Shown: piece by piece, positions 47,826 to 56,627 of the stretch | How the letters are laid out: each line of letters starts with the position of its first letter | How positions within the stretch are numbered: position 1 is the stretch's first letter | NCBI RefSeq assembly: GCF_018459925.1 | Contig: NZ_CP075371.1 | Span: 558,001 to 622,000, forward strand | Length of the DNA: 64,000 nucleotides | Origin: Nocardioides aquaticus | Lineage (GTDB): Bacteria; Actinomycetota; Actinomycetes; Propionibacteriales; Nocardioidaceae | Direction: 5' to 3' | Notes under the pieces: generated by a model | What the model saw: the letters and a program-made list of their open reading frames with translations, nothing else | What the model was told of the DNA's origin: nothing | Databases searched by the model: none | Translations under genes and position numbers: made by a program

Positions 47826-48902
47826 GTAGCGCTCGAGGATCGTCGACTCGGCCAGGCGGGAGAGCCCCTCGCGCACGCCGCGGGCCCGCAGCTCGCCGAC
47901 CCCGTCGACGGTCTGCAGGTCGCTGACCCCGGCCGAGAGCAGCTTCTGCAGGGACCCGAAGTGGTCGACGAGCCGCTCGACCACGGCGGGGGAGAGGCGA
48001 GGGACGCGGGCGAGCAGCCGGTAGCCCCGCGGGGTGACCGCTCCGTCCAGGTGCTCGTTGCCGCCGAGGCCCAGGACGGCGGCGGTCGCGGCCGGGTCGA
48101 CGAGGTCGGTCGCCGAGAGCGCCTCGAGGTCGTCGAGCAGCTCGCGCGGGGTCCGGTCGCCCCGGGTGGCGGAGACGTAGTCGCGCACCAGCAGGCCGCG
48201 CTCCACGTCGACGCCGGTGACCAGCTCGTCCAGCTGGAGCGCGAGGAGCCGGCCGTCGGTGCCGAGCTGGAGGACGTACCCCTCGATCTCGCGGGCGATC
48301 CGGGTGACCATCTCCAGGCGCTGGGCGACCACGGCCACGTCGCGCACCGTGACGAGGTCCTCGATCTCGAGCGCCGAGAGGGTGCTGGAGACCTCGTCGA
48401 GCCGCATCTTGTAGCGCTCGAGCGTGGCCAGGGCCTGGTTGGCGCGGGACAGGATCTGGCCGGAGTCCTCGAGCACGAAGCGGTTGTCGTCGACGTAGGC
48501 GGCGATGATCTGCATCGACTGGGACACCGAGATCACCGGGAAGCCGGTCTGGCGCGCCACGCGGTCGGCGGTGCGGTGGCGGGTGCCGGTCTCGTCCGAG
48601 CTGATCGTGTGGTCAGGCATGAGGTGCACCGCGGCGCGCAGGATCCGGGTGATGTCGGTGTCGACGATGATCGCGCCGTCCATCTTGGCCAGCTCGCGCA
48701 GCCCGGTGGAGGTGAACGGGACGTCCAGCTCGAAGCCGCCGGTGGCGATGGAGCGCACCACGTCGTCGGAGCCCAGCACGATCAGGGCGCCGGTGCGCCC
48801 GCGCAGGATCCGCTCCAGGCCGTCGCGCAGGGGCGTCCCGGGGGCGATCAGCGCCAGCGTCTCCCGCAGGCGGGTGGCAGCGTCGGGACGGTCCGTGGGC
48901 AC
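47820..48902 (-). CDS. disA: Diadenylate cyclase DisA (c-di-AMP synthase, DNA-scanning)
   Basis: Makes the second messenger c-di-AMP from two ATP and senses branched DNA. The DAC domain has the DGA motif (AKMDGAIIVD, residues 75-77) and the RHR motif (DETGTRHRTADRVA, 108-110). A helical spine is followed by a C-terminal helix-hairpin-helix (LQKLLSAGVSDLQTVDGVGE). 360 aa. The GTG start has AGGGGAG upstream. It lies downstream of radA, whose product is a known DisA partner and inhibitor in Bacillus and mycobacteria. Confidence 0.96.
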   Translation of the reverse strand: MPTDRPDAATRLRETLALIAPGTPLRDGLERILRGRTGALIVLGSDDVVRSIATGGFELDVPFTSTGLRELAKMDGAIIVDTDITRILRAAVHLMPDHTISSDETGTRHRTADRVARQTGFPVISVSQSMQIIAAYVDDNRFVLEDSGQILSRANQALATLERYKMRLDEVSSTLSALEIEDLVTVRDVAVVAQRLEMVTRIAREIEGYVLQLGTDGRLLALQLDELVTGVDVERGLLVRDYVSATRGDRTPRELLDDLEALSATDLVDPAATAAVLGLGGNEHLDGAVTPRGYRLLARVPRLSPAVVERLVDHFGSLQKLLSAGVSDLQTVDGVGELRARGVREGLSRLAESTILERYV

Positions 48903-48980
48903 GGTGGTGCTCCCCTTCGTGGTGCCGCGGCGGTGGGTCCGGGCGCGGGCCGGTGCACGGAGTCTAGGACATGGCCCGGG

Positions 48981-50447
48981 TCATCGGGGACGCTGCGCGG
49001 GGGTGGCCTCGTCGGCGCTGGTCAGCGTCAGCCGGGGCGTGCCGAGCAGACCCATCAGCCGCAGCGCGGACACGGCGTCGGGTGCCTCGACGACCCGCAG
49101 GCCGTCGACCATCCGCGCCGCGTCGCGCCGCGGCGTACGGCGTGAACCGGGCTCCATCGGGACCACGGCCATCTTGAACCCCAGCCGCGCGGCCTCCGCG
49201 ACGCGCAGCTCCAGGTCGCGCACCCGCCGCAGCTCCCCGGCCAGCCCGATCTCGCCCATCGCGACCACGCCGACCGGCGGCGGGGTGAGCGTGGTGGCCG
49301 AGACCACGGCTGCTGCCACCGCCAGGTCGCTGGCCGGCTCGGACAGCCGCGCCCCGCCGACGGTGGAGGCGAAGACGTCGTGGTGGTGGAGCATGACCTT
49401 GGCGTGCTGCTGCAGGACCGCGAGGACCATGGCGATCCGGGAGCCGTCGAGGCCCGAGACGGTGCGTCGGGGACGCTCGAGCGCCGACGGGGTGACCAGG
49501 GCCTGCACCTCGGCCAGCAGCGGCCGGCGCCCCTCCATGGTCACGGCCACGCAGGTGCCCGAGACCCGGCCGTGGTGGTCCTCGACGAAGAGCCCGGTGG
49601 GGTCGGTGACCGCGCGGATGCCGGTGGCCGACAGGTCGAAGCAGCCGACCTCGTCGACCGGGCCGAAGCGGTTCTTCATCGCGCGCACCATCCGGAACCT
49701 GCTCTCCCGGTCGCCCTCGAAGTGCAGCACCACGTCGACGAGGTGCTCCAGCACGCGGGGTCCGGCGATGGAGCCGTCCTTGGTGACGTGACCGACCAGC
49801 ACGGTGGTGATGTTGCGGGTCTTGGCCACCCGGATCAGGGCGGCCGCGACCTCCTTGACCTGGGTGACGCCGCCGGGCACCCCCTCGGTGCCGGGCGCGG
49901 CGATGGTCTGCACGGAGTCGACGACGATCAGCTGCGGACGCACCTGCTCGACGTGGGTCAGCACGGCGCCCAGGTCGGTCTCCGCCGCCAGGTAGAGCTC
50001 GTCGTGGACACCGCCCGTGCGGTCCGCGCGCAGCCGGACCTGGGAGGCGGACTCCTCGCCGGTGACGTAGAGGACGCGACGCGCGCCACCGGTCGCCGAG
50101 GCCGAGGCCGTGCGCGCGGCGACCTCGAGCAGCAGCGTGGACTTGCCGACCCCGGGCTCGCCGGCCAGCAGGATCGCCGCCCCGGGCACCAGCCCGCCGC
50201 CGAGCACGCGGTCGAGCTCGTCGACGCCGCTGCTGCGGAAGGCCGACTCGGTGACCGAGACCTGCCCGATCGGCACCGCCGGCGTCGTCACGGGCGTCGC
50301 CGCGGTCGCGCGTGCCGGTGCGGCGGCAGCCTCGGCCACCGACCCCCAGGCCTGGCACTCCCCGCAGCGCCCGACCCACTTGGCCGTCTCCCACCCGCAC
50401 TCGCTGCAGCGGTAGAGAGCGCGGACGCGGGTGCTCGACTTGGCCAT
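48981..50447 (-). CDS. radA: DNA repair protein RadA (Sms)
   Basis: Hexameric RecA-like helicase that processes recombination intermediates. The N-terminal zinc finger has Cys14, Cys17, Cys28 and Cys31. Walker A is LLAGEPGVGKSTLLLEVAA; the RadA-specific motif is MKNRFGPVDEVG. A Lon-like C-terminal domain (VGVVAMGEIGLAGELRRVRD) follows. 488 aa. A leaderless -10 lies 6 nt before the ATG. disA lies 78 bases downstream and is probably in the same transcript. Confidence 0.96.
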   Translation of the reverse strand: MAKSSTRVRALYRCSECGWETAKWVGRCGECQAWGSVAEAAAAPARATAATPVTTPAVPIGQVSVTESAFRSSGVDELDRVLGGGLVPGAAILLAGEPGVGKSTLLLEVAARTASASATGGARRVLYVTGEESASQVRLRADRTGGVHDELYLAAETDLGAVLTHVEQVRPQLIVVDSVQTIAAPGTEGVPGGVTQVKEVAAALIRVAKTRNITTVLVGHVTKDGSIAGPRVLEHLVDVVLHFEGDRESRFRMVRAMKNRFGPVDEVGCFDLSATGIRAVTDPTGLFVEDHHGRVSGTCVAVTMEGRRPLLAEVQALVTPSALERPRRTVSGLDGSRIAMVLAVLQQHAKVMLHHHDVFASTVGGARLSEPASDLAVAAAVVSATTLTPPPVGVVAMGEIGLAGELRRVRDLELRVAEAARLGFKMAVVPMEPGSRRTPRRDAARMVDGLRVVEAPDAVSALRLMGLLGTPRLTLTSADEATPAQRPR

Positions 50448-50453
50448 CCCCGC

Positions 50454-50459
50454 AACCTA
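50454..50459 (-). promoter_or_regulatory. -10 box TAGGTT of radA, leaderless
   Basis: Six nt before the ATG at 50447, read on the minus strand. Confidence 0.55.
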
Positions 50460-50561
50460 GGCGATCGCGCCGACACCGCTCCCGCTCCCTCCCCAGGCCG
50501 GTGCGGGCGCGACGACGGCGGGCGACGTGGGCGTGGCCCTCGTGCCCGGTCAGGGACCCGA

Positions 50562-50610
50562 TGTCATGAGAAGCAGGTCTGGAGGGCGCCAGGACCTGCT
50601 TCTCGTGACA
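50562..50610. repeat. Long 18-bp-arm hairpin between radA and the lacI-type gene
   Basis: Arms TGTCATGAGAAGCAGGTC (50562-50579) and GACCTGCTTCTCGTGACA (50593-50610) pair over 18 bp with one G-T wobble; TGG/CCA extends the stem past a 1-nt bulge. It lies between two divergent genes, where a terminator is not needed, so it may be a mobile palindrome or a regulatory structure. Confidence 0.75.
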
Positions 50611-50685
50611 CGTCCGGGTCCGGGCAAGGGAGGTGGCTGCAGGGATCACACCCAGGGAGGGAGCGGACCGGGCGGGGGCGGGCGC

Positions 50686-50707
50686 TAGGCTGCTTGGAAC
50701 GATCAAA
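50686..50707 (+). promoter_or_regulatory. Promoter and likely auto-operator of the LacI-type gene
   Basis: -10 TAGGCT (50686-50691) followed at the predicted transcript start by TTGGAAC-GATCAAA (50694-50707). This is an imperfect palindrome with the central CG typical of LacI-family operators (5 of 7 positions symmetric). Confidence 0.45.
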
Positions 50708-50717
50708 GGAGTGCGCC

Positions 50718-51764
50718 GTGGGCCGGATGCCGGAGCGCGTGCCGGGCAGGCTGCCCGGGTCGCCGCCGACCCTCGCCGACGTCGCAGAGCGGGCCGGGGT
50801 CTCGCGCCAGACGGTGTCGAACGCGGTCAACAACGCCGAGCTCCTGCGCCCCGACACCCTCGAGCGGGTGCGGGCGGCCATCGCCGAGCTGGGGTACCTG
50901 CCCAACCGCGCCGCGCGCAACCTGCGTACCCGCTCCTCGCACCTGCTCGGCCTGCGGATCAGCCCCCACCTGGAGGGCACCGCCGAGGCCACGATGGACC
51001 GCTTCGTGCACTCGCTGGTCGAGGCCTCGCGCGGTGCCGGCTACCACGTGCTGCTCTTCGACGCCGTCGACCGCACCGACCCGCTCGCCGGGTACGACGA
51101 CCTGCTGCGGGCCACGGCCGTCGACGCGTTCGTGGTCACCGACACCTACCTCGGCAACCCCCAGGCCGGGCTGCTCGACGAGCGCGGCGCCCCGTTCGTC
51201 GCCTTCGGCCGGCCGTGGGACGACCCGGGTGCGCCGCACCCGTGGGTCGACGTCGACGGCGCCGCCGGGACCCGCCTGGCCACCGAGCACCTCCTCGACC
51301 GCGGGCACGAGCGGATCGCCTGGATCGGGTGGCGCAAGGACTCCACCATCGGGGAGGACCGTCGCTCGGGCTGGAGCAGCGGCCTGCGCGACCGCGGGCT
51401 GCCCACCACCGGGCTGGCCTCCCGGGTCGAGGACACCGTGGCCAGCGGGCGCGGGGCCAGCGCCGTGCTCCTCGACGAGGCCCGTCCCACGGCGTTCGTG
51501 TGCGCCTCCGACACGCTGGCCGTCGGCGTGCTCCACACGCTGGCCGACCGCGGCCTGGTCGCCGGGCGTGACGTCGCGGTCGTCGGCTTCGACGACTCCC
51601 AGGCCGCGCAGCTGGTCCTGCCCGGCCTGACCTCGGTACGCCAGCCGCTGGAGCAGGTGGCCGTCGAGGTGGTCCGCGCGCTCGAGGGCGTGATGACGCA
51701 CCAGCCGCGCCCGGAGCCCGGCCTGCTGCTCACCCCGACGCTCAGCGTCCGCGGCTCCAGCTGA
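50718..51764 (+). CDS. LacI-family transcriptional regulator
   Basis: 348-aa sugar-responsive repressor. The helix-turn-helix TLADVAERAGVSRQTVSNAV is at ~18-37, followed by the hinge LPNRAARNLRTRSSHLLGLR. The periplasmic-binding-protein-like effector domain has the signatures HLLDRGHERIAWIGW, FVCASDTLAVGVL and VAVVGFDDSQAAQLVLPGLT. AAGGAG lies 6 nt before the GTG. No sugar-use genes lie next to it, so the effector is unknown. Its stop codon is inside repeat locus D. Confidence 0.92.
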   Translation: MGRMPERVPGRLPGSPPTLADVAERAGVSRQTVSNAVNNAELLRPDTLERVRAAIAELGYLPNRAARNLRTRSSHLLGLRISPHLEGTAEATMDRFVHSLVEASRGAGYHVLLFDAVDRTDPLAGYDDLLRATAVDAFVVTDTYLGNPQAGLLDERGAPFVAFGRPWDDPGAPHPWVDVDGAAGTRLATEHLLDRGHERIAWIGWRKDSTIGEDRRSGWSSGLRDRGLPTTGLASRVEDTVASGRGASAVLLDEARPTAFVCASDTLAVGVLHTLADRGLVAGRDVAVVGFDDSQAAQLVLPGLTSVRQPLEQVAVEVVRALEGVMTHQPRPEPGLLLTPTLSVRGSS

Positions 51765-51827
51765 CCGGAAGCGTCAACTCGCGGCGCCGCAAGCGTCACC
51801 TCGGCTGTCCGCGAGCGTCATCTCGGC
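51762..51827 (-). repeat. Triple 22-bp intergenic repeat, locus D
   Basis: Units 51762-51783, 51784-51805 and 51806-51827. Unit 1 begins with the TGA stop of the LacI-type gene and is the most diverged; unit 3 carries the stop of the convergent methyltransferase and matches locus A exactly. Orientation as at locus C. Confidence 0.93.
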
Positions 51828-52543
51828 TGGTGCTTGACCCAGAGGTTGACGGCGTAGTCGACCTCGAGGCCGTCGTGCCCGGCCAGCACGGCGTCGGCGA
51901 CCTCGGGCCGCAGCTCGATCCGCACGACCGCCTCCAGGTCGGCGCGCGACGCGAAGCGCCAGCCCATGTCGACCCCGACCCGGGTCCAGCCGCGGGTGGT
52001 CCAGAAGCGCTCGGTCTCCTCGGGCGGGTCGAGGTGGGGGTAGCCGCGGCGGAACCACGACCCCCAGGTCGACCGGGCGCCGTCGTTGTCGACGACCAGG
52101 GCGGTGCCGCCGGGGCGCAGCACCCGGTCCAGCTCGACCAGGCCGGGCTCGCAGCCGCGGCCGAAGAAGTAGGCCCAGCGGACGTGGACGACGTCGACGC
52201 TGGCGTCGGGCAGCGGGACCTCCTGGGCCACGCCCTCGCGGACGTCGACGCGCGGCAGCCCCCGGACCCGCCGGCGGGCCAGCGAGACCAGGGACGGGTG
52301 CGGCTCGACGCCGACCACGCTGCCGCCGGGGCCGACCTCGTCGGCGAGCCGGGGCAGGTGGAAGCCGGTGCCGCAGCCGAGGTCCAGCACCGTGCGGCCG
52401 GCGAACCCGCCGCGCCCGCCCTCGGTGAGGGCGTCCCGCATCGCCTGCCAGAGCCGGCCGTCCGGGTCGGCGGCGCGGTTCTCGGTCTCGTAGGTGTCGG
52501 TGTGGCGCCAGATGTTCGGGCTGGGCACCGCTCCGGGGAGCAC
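51818..52543 (-). CDS. Class I SAM-dependent methyltransferase
   Basis: ~241-aa methyltransferase. SAM site TVLDLGCGTGFHLPRLADEV with VVGVEPHPSLVSLARRRV and VPLPDASVDVVHVRWAYFFG, then VLRPGGTALVVDNDG. The sequence NIWRHTDTYETENRAADPDG near the N-terminus is a substrate-side helix. GTG codons at 52543 and 52528 are possible starts; the first lies 2 bases after the upstream stop. The final QPR and the stop are written by the 22-bp repeat. Substrate unknown. Confidence 0.85.
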   Translation of the reverse strand: MLPGAVPSPNIWRHTDTYETENRAADPDGRLWQAMRDALTEGGRGGFAGRTVLDLGCGTGFHLPRLADEVGPGGSVVGVEPHPSLVSLARRRVRGLPRVDVREGVAQEVPLPDASVDVVHVRWAYFFGRGCEPGLVELDRVLRPGGTALVVDNDGARSTWGSWFRRGYPHLDPPEETERFWTTRGWTRVGVDMGWRFASRADLEAVVRIELRPEVADAVLAGHDGLEVDYAVNLWVKHQPR

Positions 52544-52545
52544 GC

Positions 52546-53181
52546 TCAGATGCGGACGAGCCCGGTGGGCGTCTGCACGTGGGCCGCGAGGATGCCGGGG
52601 GTGCCGTGGGGGGCGACCCAGTCGACCTTGACGTCCTCGAGGGGCTGCTCGACGGACTGACCGAGCCACTCGCTGACCCGCTGCGGGTCACCGGCGATCT
52701 CGAGGCAGGCCAGCGAGAACCGCCCGTCGCTCTCGGCGCCGGGGTGCAGCTCGGGGGTCTCCCAGGCCACGAAGAACGGCAGCTGGGGGTCACCCATCAG
52801 GCTGGTCACGCCGATCTGGTGCCAGCGCAGCTCGACGCCGTCGGGGCGGTGCCGGTTGCCGGCCACCGAGGGACGACCCAGGCGCGCCTCGACCTCGGAG
52901 ATGTCGTCGACCGCGACGACCCACCCGAGCCAGCCGCCGCCGAGCATCGAGCGGGCGCGCACGGCCTGGCCGAACGGCGCCTTGTCCGAGGCCGGGTGGT
53001 CGAGCACCTCGACGACCTCGAGGTAGGTCCGGTCCGCCAGCGGCAGCACCATGTTGCGGGTGCCGAAGCGGGGGTGGATGCCGCCGTCGAGGAACGTGGC
53101 GCCCAGCAGGTCGCCGATGCGGTCCGCCGTGGCCTCGAGGCCATCGGGTCCTGCTGCGTACGAGACGTGGTCCAGGCGCAT
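52546..53181 (-). CDS. VOC/glyoxalase-like domain protein
   Basis: 211 aa, Glyoxalase_3-like. The N-terminus MRLDHVSYAAGPDGLEATAD and the beta strands NMVLPLADRTYLEVVEVLDH match the vicinal-oxygen-chelate fold; a second module follows (FFVAWETPELHPGAESDGRF). The Asp/His/Glu positions could bind a divalent metal, but no particular reaction can be named. The downstream methyltransferase starts 2 bases later, so they form an operon. Confidence 0.8.
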   Translation of the reverse strand: MRLDHVSYAAGPDGLEATADRIGDLLGATFLDGGIHPRFGTRNMVLPLADRTYLEVVEVLDHPASDKAPFGQAVRARSMLGGGWLGWVVAVDDISEVEARLGRPSVAGNRHRPDGVELRWHQIGVTSLMGDPQLPFFVAWETPELHPGAESDGRFSLACLEIAGDPQRVSEWLGQSVEQPLEDVKVDWVAPHGTPGILAAHVQTPTGLVRI

Positions 53182-53187
53182 GACGAG

Positions 53188-53193
53188 ATTGTG
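53188..53193 (-). promoter_or_regulatory. -10-like CACAAT, leaderless
   Basis: Six nt before the ATG at 53181 on the minus strand. Confidence 0.35.
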
Positions 53194-53248
53194 CGCACAG
53201 TCGCGTGGAGGCGTGACACCGGGGTCCCGGTGTCTTGACGTCGAGACG

Positions 53249-54007
53249 TCAGGCCGGGTCGGCCGGGTGCAGCGCGAGCCGCGGACGAGCCGCGAGGTGG
53301 GTCTCGCAGTGCCCGACCAGCGCGTCGTAGGCGCCGCGCCCCATCAGCGCCACCAGCTCCGGGGCGTGGGTCACGTAGACCGGCTCCGGCGCGTCGTGCG
53401 CCTCGGTGTTGCCCGAGCAGTACCAGTCGAGGTCGTGCCCGCCGGGGCCCCAGCCACGACGGTCGTACTCACCGATCGTGACCTCGAGGTACTCCGTGCC
53501 GTCGGCGCGCTCGACGTCGCGGAACGTGCGCCGCATCGGCAGCTGCCAGCACACGTCGGGCTTGGTCTCCAGCGGCTCGCGGCCCTGCTCCAGCGCCAGG
53601 GCGTGCAGCGCGCAGCCGGCGCCGCCGGCGAAGCCCGGCCGGTTGCTGAAGACGCAGGCGCGCTGGCCCTCCGACTCGATCACGCGCGTCTTGCGGGCGT
53701 CGTCCTCGACCTCGACCCAGTCGGCCTCGGTGACCTCGCGTCCGGGGTGGTGCTGCCACAGCCGCTCGTCGAGCTGGGCCACGAACCCGGCCGTACGGGT
53801 CTCGTCGTCCTCGTCGGAGAAGTGCGCGCCGAGGGTGCAGCAGCCGACGTCGGGGGCGTCGGCGAAGATCCCCGCGCAGCCCGAGCCGAAGATGCAGCGG
53901 TAGCGCGACGTCAGCCAGGTCAGGTCGCAGCGCAGCACCTCGCCCGCGTCCTCGGGGTTCTCGAACTCCACGAACGCGCGGGGGAACACCAGGTCGACCT
54001 CGGGCAC
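53249..54007 (-). CDS. Cysteine-rich actinobacterial protein (DUF3109/YkgJ-like)
   Basis: 252 aa with clustered Cys: [56 protein letters not shown] and [14 protein letters not shown], then [10 protein letters not shown]. The pattern recalls the YkgJ (CxxCxxCC zinc/iron-chelating) group, although the spacing differs. Many residues are strongly conserved in actinobacterial relatives next to ppx. The metal and function are unknown. The GTG start has a TAGGCT -10 6 nt upstream. Confidence 0.75.
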   Translation of the reverse strand: MPEVDLVFPRAFVEFENPEDAGEVLRCDLTWLTSRYRCIFGSGCAGIFADAPDVGCCTLGAHFSDEDDETRTAGFVAQLDERLWQHHPGREVTEADWVEVEDDARKTRVIESEGQRACVFSNRPGFAGGAGCALHALALEQGREPLETKPDVCWQLPMRRTFRDVERADGTEYLEVTIGEYDRRGWGPGGHDLDWYCSGNTEAHDAPEPVYVTHAPELVALMGRGAYDALVGHCETHLAARPRLALHPADPA

Positions 54008-54013
54008 CGCTGG

Positions 54014-54019
54014 AGCCTA
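54014..54019 (-). promoter_or_regulatory. -10 box TAGGCT, leaderless
   Basis: Six nt before the GTG at 54007 on the minus strand. Confidence 0.55.
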
Positions 54020-54060
54020 CGACGCGGGGGAGCGGGGCGAGGGGGGAGGTCCGGCCCGGG

Positions 54061-54066
54061 TACGTT
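54061..54066 (+). promoter_or_regulatory. -10 box TACGTT, leaderless
   Basis: Six nt before the ATG at 54073. Confidence 0.5.
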
Positions 54067-54072
54067 GGTCCC

Positions 54073-55032
54073 ATGCGCCTCGGCGTCCTCGACATCGGCT
54101 CCAACACCGGCCACCTCCTGGTGGTGGACGCCCACGACGGCTCGGCGCCGCTGCCTGCCTCCAGCCACAAGCAGCGGCTGCGCCTGGCCGAGCACCTCGA
54201 CGACCGCGGCGCGGTCACCGACGAGGGCGTCGCGGCGCTGACGGCCTTCACCGCCGAGGCCGTCGCGGTCGCCGAGGACAAGGGCTGCGAGGAGATGCTT
54301 CCGTTCGCCACCTCGGCGGTGCGCGACGCGGTCAACTCCGACGACGTCCTGGCCCACGTCGCCCGCGAGACCGGTGTCCAGATCCCGGTGCTCTCCGGCG
54401 AGGACGAGGCCCGGCTGACCTTCCTGGCCGTACGCCGGTGGTTCGGGTGGTCGGCCGGCCGGCTGGCGGTCCTCGACATCGGCGGCGGCTCGCTCGAGAT
54501 CGCCGGCGGCACCTCGGAGCTGCCCGACGTGGCCTGGTCGCTGCCGCTGGGCGCCGCGCGCCTGGCCCGGGGCCACTTCGCCGAGGGCCCCGCGGACGCC
54601 GGGAGCCTGCGCGCGCTGCGCCGTACGATCCGCACCGAGATCGCCCGCGACGCCGGCCTGCTGCTGCGCGCAGGCCCGCCCCACCGCGCCGCGGCGACCT
54701 CGAAGACCTTCCGGTCCCTGGCTCGGATCTGTGGCGCCGCACCGTCCGACGACGGGCCGCTGGTGCCCCGCACCCTCGCCCTGGAGACCCTGCGCGACCG
54801 CCTGCCCGCGCTGGTGACGATGTCGGTCGAGGAGCTCGCGGGCCTGCCCGGCGTCTCCGCGAGCCGCGCCCACCAGATCGTCCCCGGGGCGCTGGTGGCC
54901 GAGGCCTGCATGGACATCTTCGACCTCGCCGAGCTCGAGATCTGCCCGTGGGCGCTGCGCGAGGGGGTGATCCTCGAGCGGATCGACCGGCTCGGGGAGG
55001 ACCTGGCGGCCCCCGGCCGACCGGGCGCCTGA
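54073..55032 (+). CDS. ppx: Ppx/GppA-family exopolyphosphatase
   Basis: Hydrolyses polyphosphate or pppGpp. ASKHA fold: phosphate-1 [20 protein letters not shown], phosphate-2 [15 protein letters not shown], and the metal/catalytic Glu region [13 protein letters not shown]. 319 aa is the short form typical of actinobacterial Ppx1, which lacks the C-terminal HD-like domain. It overlaps the next gene by one base (TGATG). Confidence 0.92.
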   Translation: MRLGVLDIGSNTGHLLVVDAHDGSAPLPASSHKQRLRLAEHLDDRGAVTDEGVAALTAFTAEAVAVAEDKGCEEMLPFATSAVRDAVNSDDVLAHVARETGVQIPVLSGEDEARLTFLAVRRWFGWSAGRLAVLDIGGGSLEIAGGTSELPDVAWSLPLGAARLARGHFAEGPADAGSLRALRRTIRTEIARDAGLLLRAGPPHRAAATSKTFRSLARICGAAPSDDGPLVPRTLALETLRDRLPALVTMSVEELAGLPGVSASRAHQIVPGALVAEACMDIFDLAELEICPWALREGVILERIDRLGEDLAAPGRPGA

Positions 55033-55832
55033 TGCCGACCCGGATCGGGTTGTCGACGTCCTCGGTCTACCCCGAGTCGACCGCGCACGCCTTCGGCTAC
55101 GCCGCCGACCTCGGCTACGACGCCGTCGAGGTGATGGTCGGCGTGGACGGCCTCAGCCAGCAGACCAGCGCGGTCGCGCAGCTCTCGAAGCACCACGGCG
55201 TGCCGGTCAGCGCGATCCACGCCCCGACGCTGCTCTTCACCCAGCGCGTCTGGGGCGTCGAGCCCTGGGGCAAGCTCGAGCGCGCGGCCGAGATGGCCCA
55301 CGTCGTCGGCGCCGAGGTGGTCGTCCTGCACCCGCCGTTCCGCTGGCAGAAGGAGTACGCGCGCGACTTCGTCAACGGCGTCGCCGCGCTGGAGCAGTCC
55401 ACCGGCCTGGCCTTCGCGGTCGAGAACATGTACCCCTGGCGGGCCTCCTCGCGCCGCGGCGTCGAGATGTACCTGCCCGGCTGGGACCCCTCGACGGAGT
55501 CCTACGCCAACACCACCGTCGACCTGTCCCACGCCTCCATCGCGCAGGCCGACCCGGTCGCCATGGCCACGCGCCTCGGCGACCGGCTGCGCCACGTGCA
55601 CCTCACCGACGGCAACGGCACCGCCAAGGACGAGCACCTCGTCCCGGGGCGCGGCACGACCGGCGCCGCGGCGTTCCTGCGGCACCTGGTCGCGACCGGG
55701 TTCGCCGGCGAGGTCGTGCTGGAGATCAACACCCGTCGCTGCCGCACCCGCGAGGAGCGCGTCGTCGACCTGCGCGAGTCGCTGGAGTTCGCGCGCGAGC
55801 ACCTCGGTCCCGCGGGCGCGGTCGCCGGCTGA
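55032..55832 (+). CDS. Xylose-isomerase-like TIM-barrel protein
   Basis: 266-aa sugar phosphate isomerase/epimerase-fold protein (AP endonuclease family 2). Starts RIGLSTSSVYPESTAHAFGY; metal-binding candidates are in VVLHPPFRWQ, AVENMYPWR, TVDLSHASIAQ, RHVHLTDGNGTAKDEHLVPG and VLEINTRRC. The G-x-G(T)-T after the second His is typical. No defined substrate; the coupling to ppx is conserved in actinobacteria. Confidence 0.86.
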   Translation: MPTRIGLSTSSVYPESTAHAFGYAADLGYDAVEVMVGVDGLSQQTSAVAQLSKHHGVPVSAIHAPTLLFTQRVWGVEPWGKLERAAEMAHVVGAEVVVLHPPFRWQKEYARDFVNGVAALEQSTGLAFAVENMYPWRASSRRGVEMYLPGWDPSTESYANTTVDLSHASIAQADPVAMATRLGDRLRHVHLTDGNGTAKDEHLVPGRGTTGAAAFLRHLVATGFAGEVVLEINTRRCRTREERVVDLRESLEFAREHLGPAGAVAG

Positions 55833-55904
55833 GCGGGCTCCCCCGCGCGCACGCCCCGGTGCCCGCCCTTGTCAGGCGGTCGGACCAGGAGAACAGTTCC
55901 TCGG

Positions 55905-56627
55905 GTGGCGACGACGGTGGTGGAGGTCCGCGGCCTGAGCGTGGTGCGGGGTGGTCGCCCGGTGCTCGAGGGCCTCGACCTCGACGTCGGCGGCGGGGTC
56001 ACCGGCCTGCTCGGTCCCTCGGGGTGCGGCAAGACGACGCTGATCCGCTGCCTGGTCGGGGTGCAGCGGGTGGCCGGCGGGACCGTGCGGGTGCTCGGCG
56101 AGCCGGCCGGCAGCAGACCACTGCGTGACCGCGTGGGGTACGTGACCCAGCAGGCCAGCGTCTACGACGACCTCGGCGTCGAGGAGAACCTGCGCTTCTT
56201 CGCCCGGGTGCTGCGCACCCCGTCGGCCTCGGTGGACGCCGAGGTGGACCGGGTCCTCACGACGGTGGGGCTCACCGACCACCGTTCCAGCCTCGTCCGC
56301 GCCCTCAGCGGGGGCCAGCGCTCCCGGGTGGGCCTGGCCGCGGCCCTCCTCGGAGACCCCGGGCTGCTCGTGCTCGACGAGCCGACCGTGGGCCTCGACC
56401 CCGTCCTGCGCCGGGACCTGTGGGAGGTCTTCCACGCCATCGCCGGGCGCGGGGCCGCGATCCTGGTGTCCAGCCACGCGATGGACGAGGCGGAGCGGTG
56501 CGACCGGCTGCTGCTGATGCGCGAGGGGCGGGTGATCGCCGACGGCACCCCGGCGGCCATCCGGGAGAGGGCCGGTGCCGCGGACGTCGAGGGAGCCTTC
56601 CTGAGGCTGGTCGGCGAGGCGTCGTGA
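55905..56627 (+). CDS. ABC transporter ATPase (drug/antibiotic export type)
   Basis: ~240-aa ATPase of the CcmA/DrrA type. Walker A is LLGPSGCGKTTLIRCLVG, the Q-loop YVTQQASVYDDLGVEENLRF, the signature LSGGQRSRVGLAAALL, Walker B LLVLDEPTVGLDPVLRRDL and the H-loop VSSHAMDEAERCDRLLL. The GTG at 55905 gives a normal N-terminus but AGGAG is 13 nt away; a TTG at 55869 is the alternative. It overlaps the permease gene in GTGA. Exported compound unknown. Confidence 0.88.
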   Translation: MATTVVEVRGLSVVRGGRPVLEGLDLDVGGGVTGLLGPSGCGKTTLIRCLVGVQRVAGGTVRVLGEPAGSRPLRDRVGYVTQQASVYDDLGVEENLRFFARVLRTPSASVDAEVDRVLTTVGLTDHRSSLVRALSGGQRSRVGLAAALLGDPGLLVLDEPTVGLDPVLRRDLWEVFHAIAGRGAAILVSSHAMDEAERCDRLLLMREGRVIADGTPAAIRERAGAADVEGAFLRLVGEAS

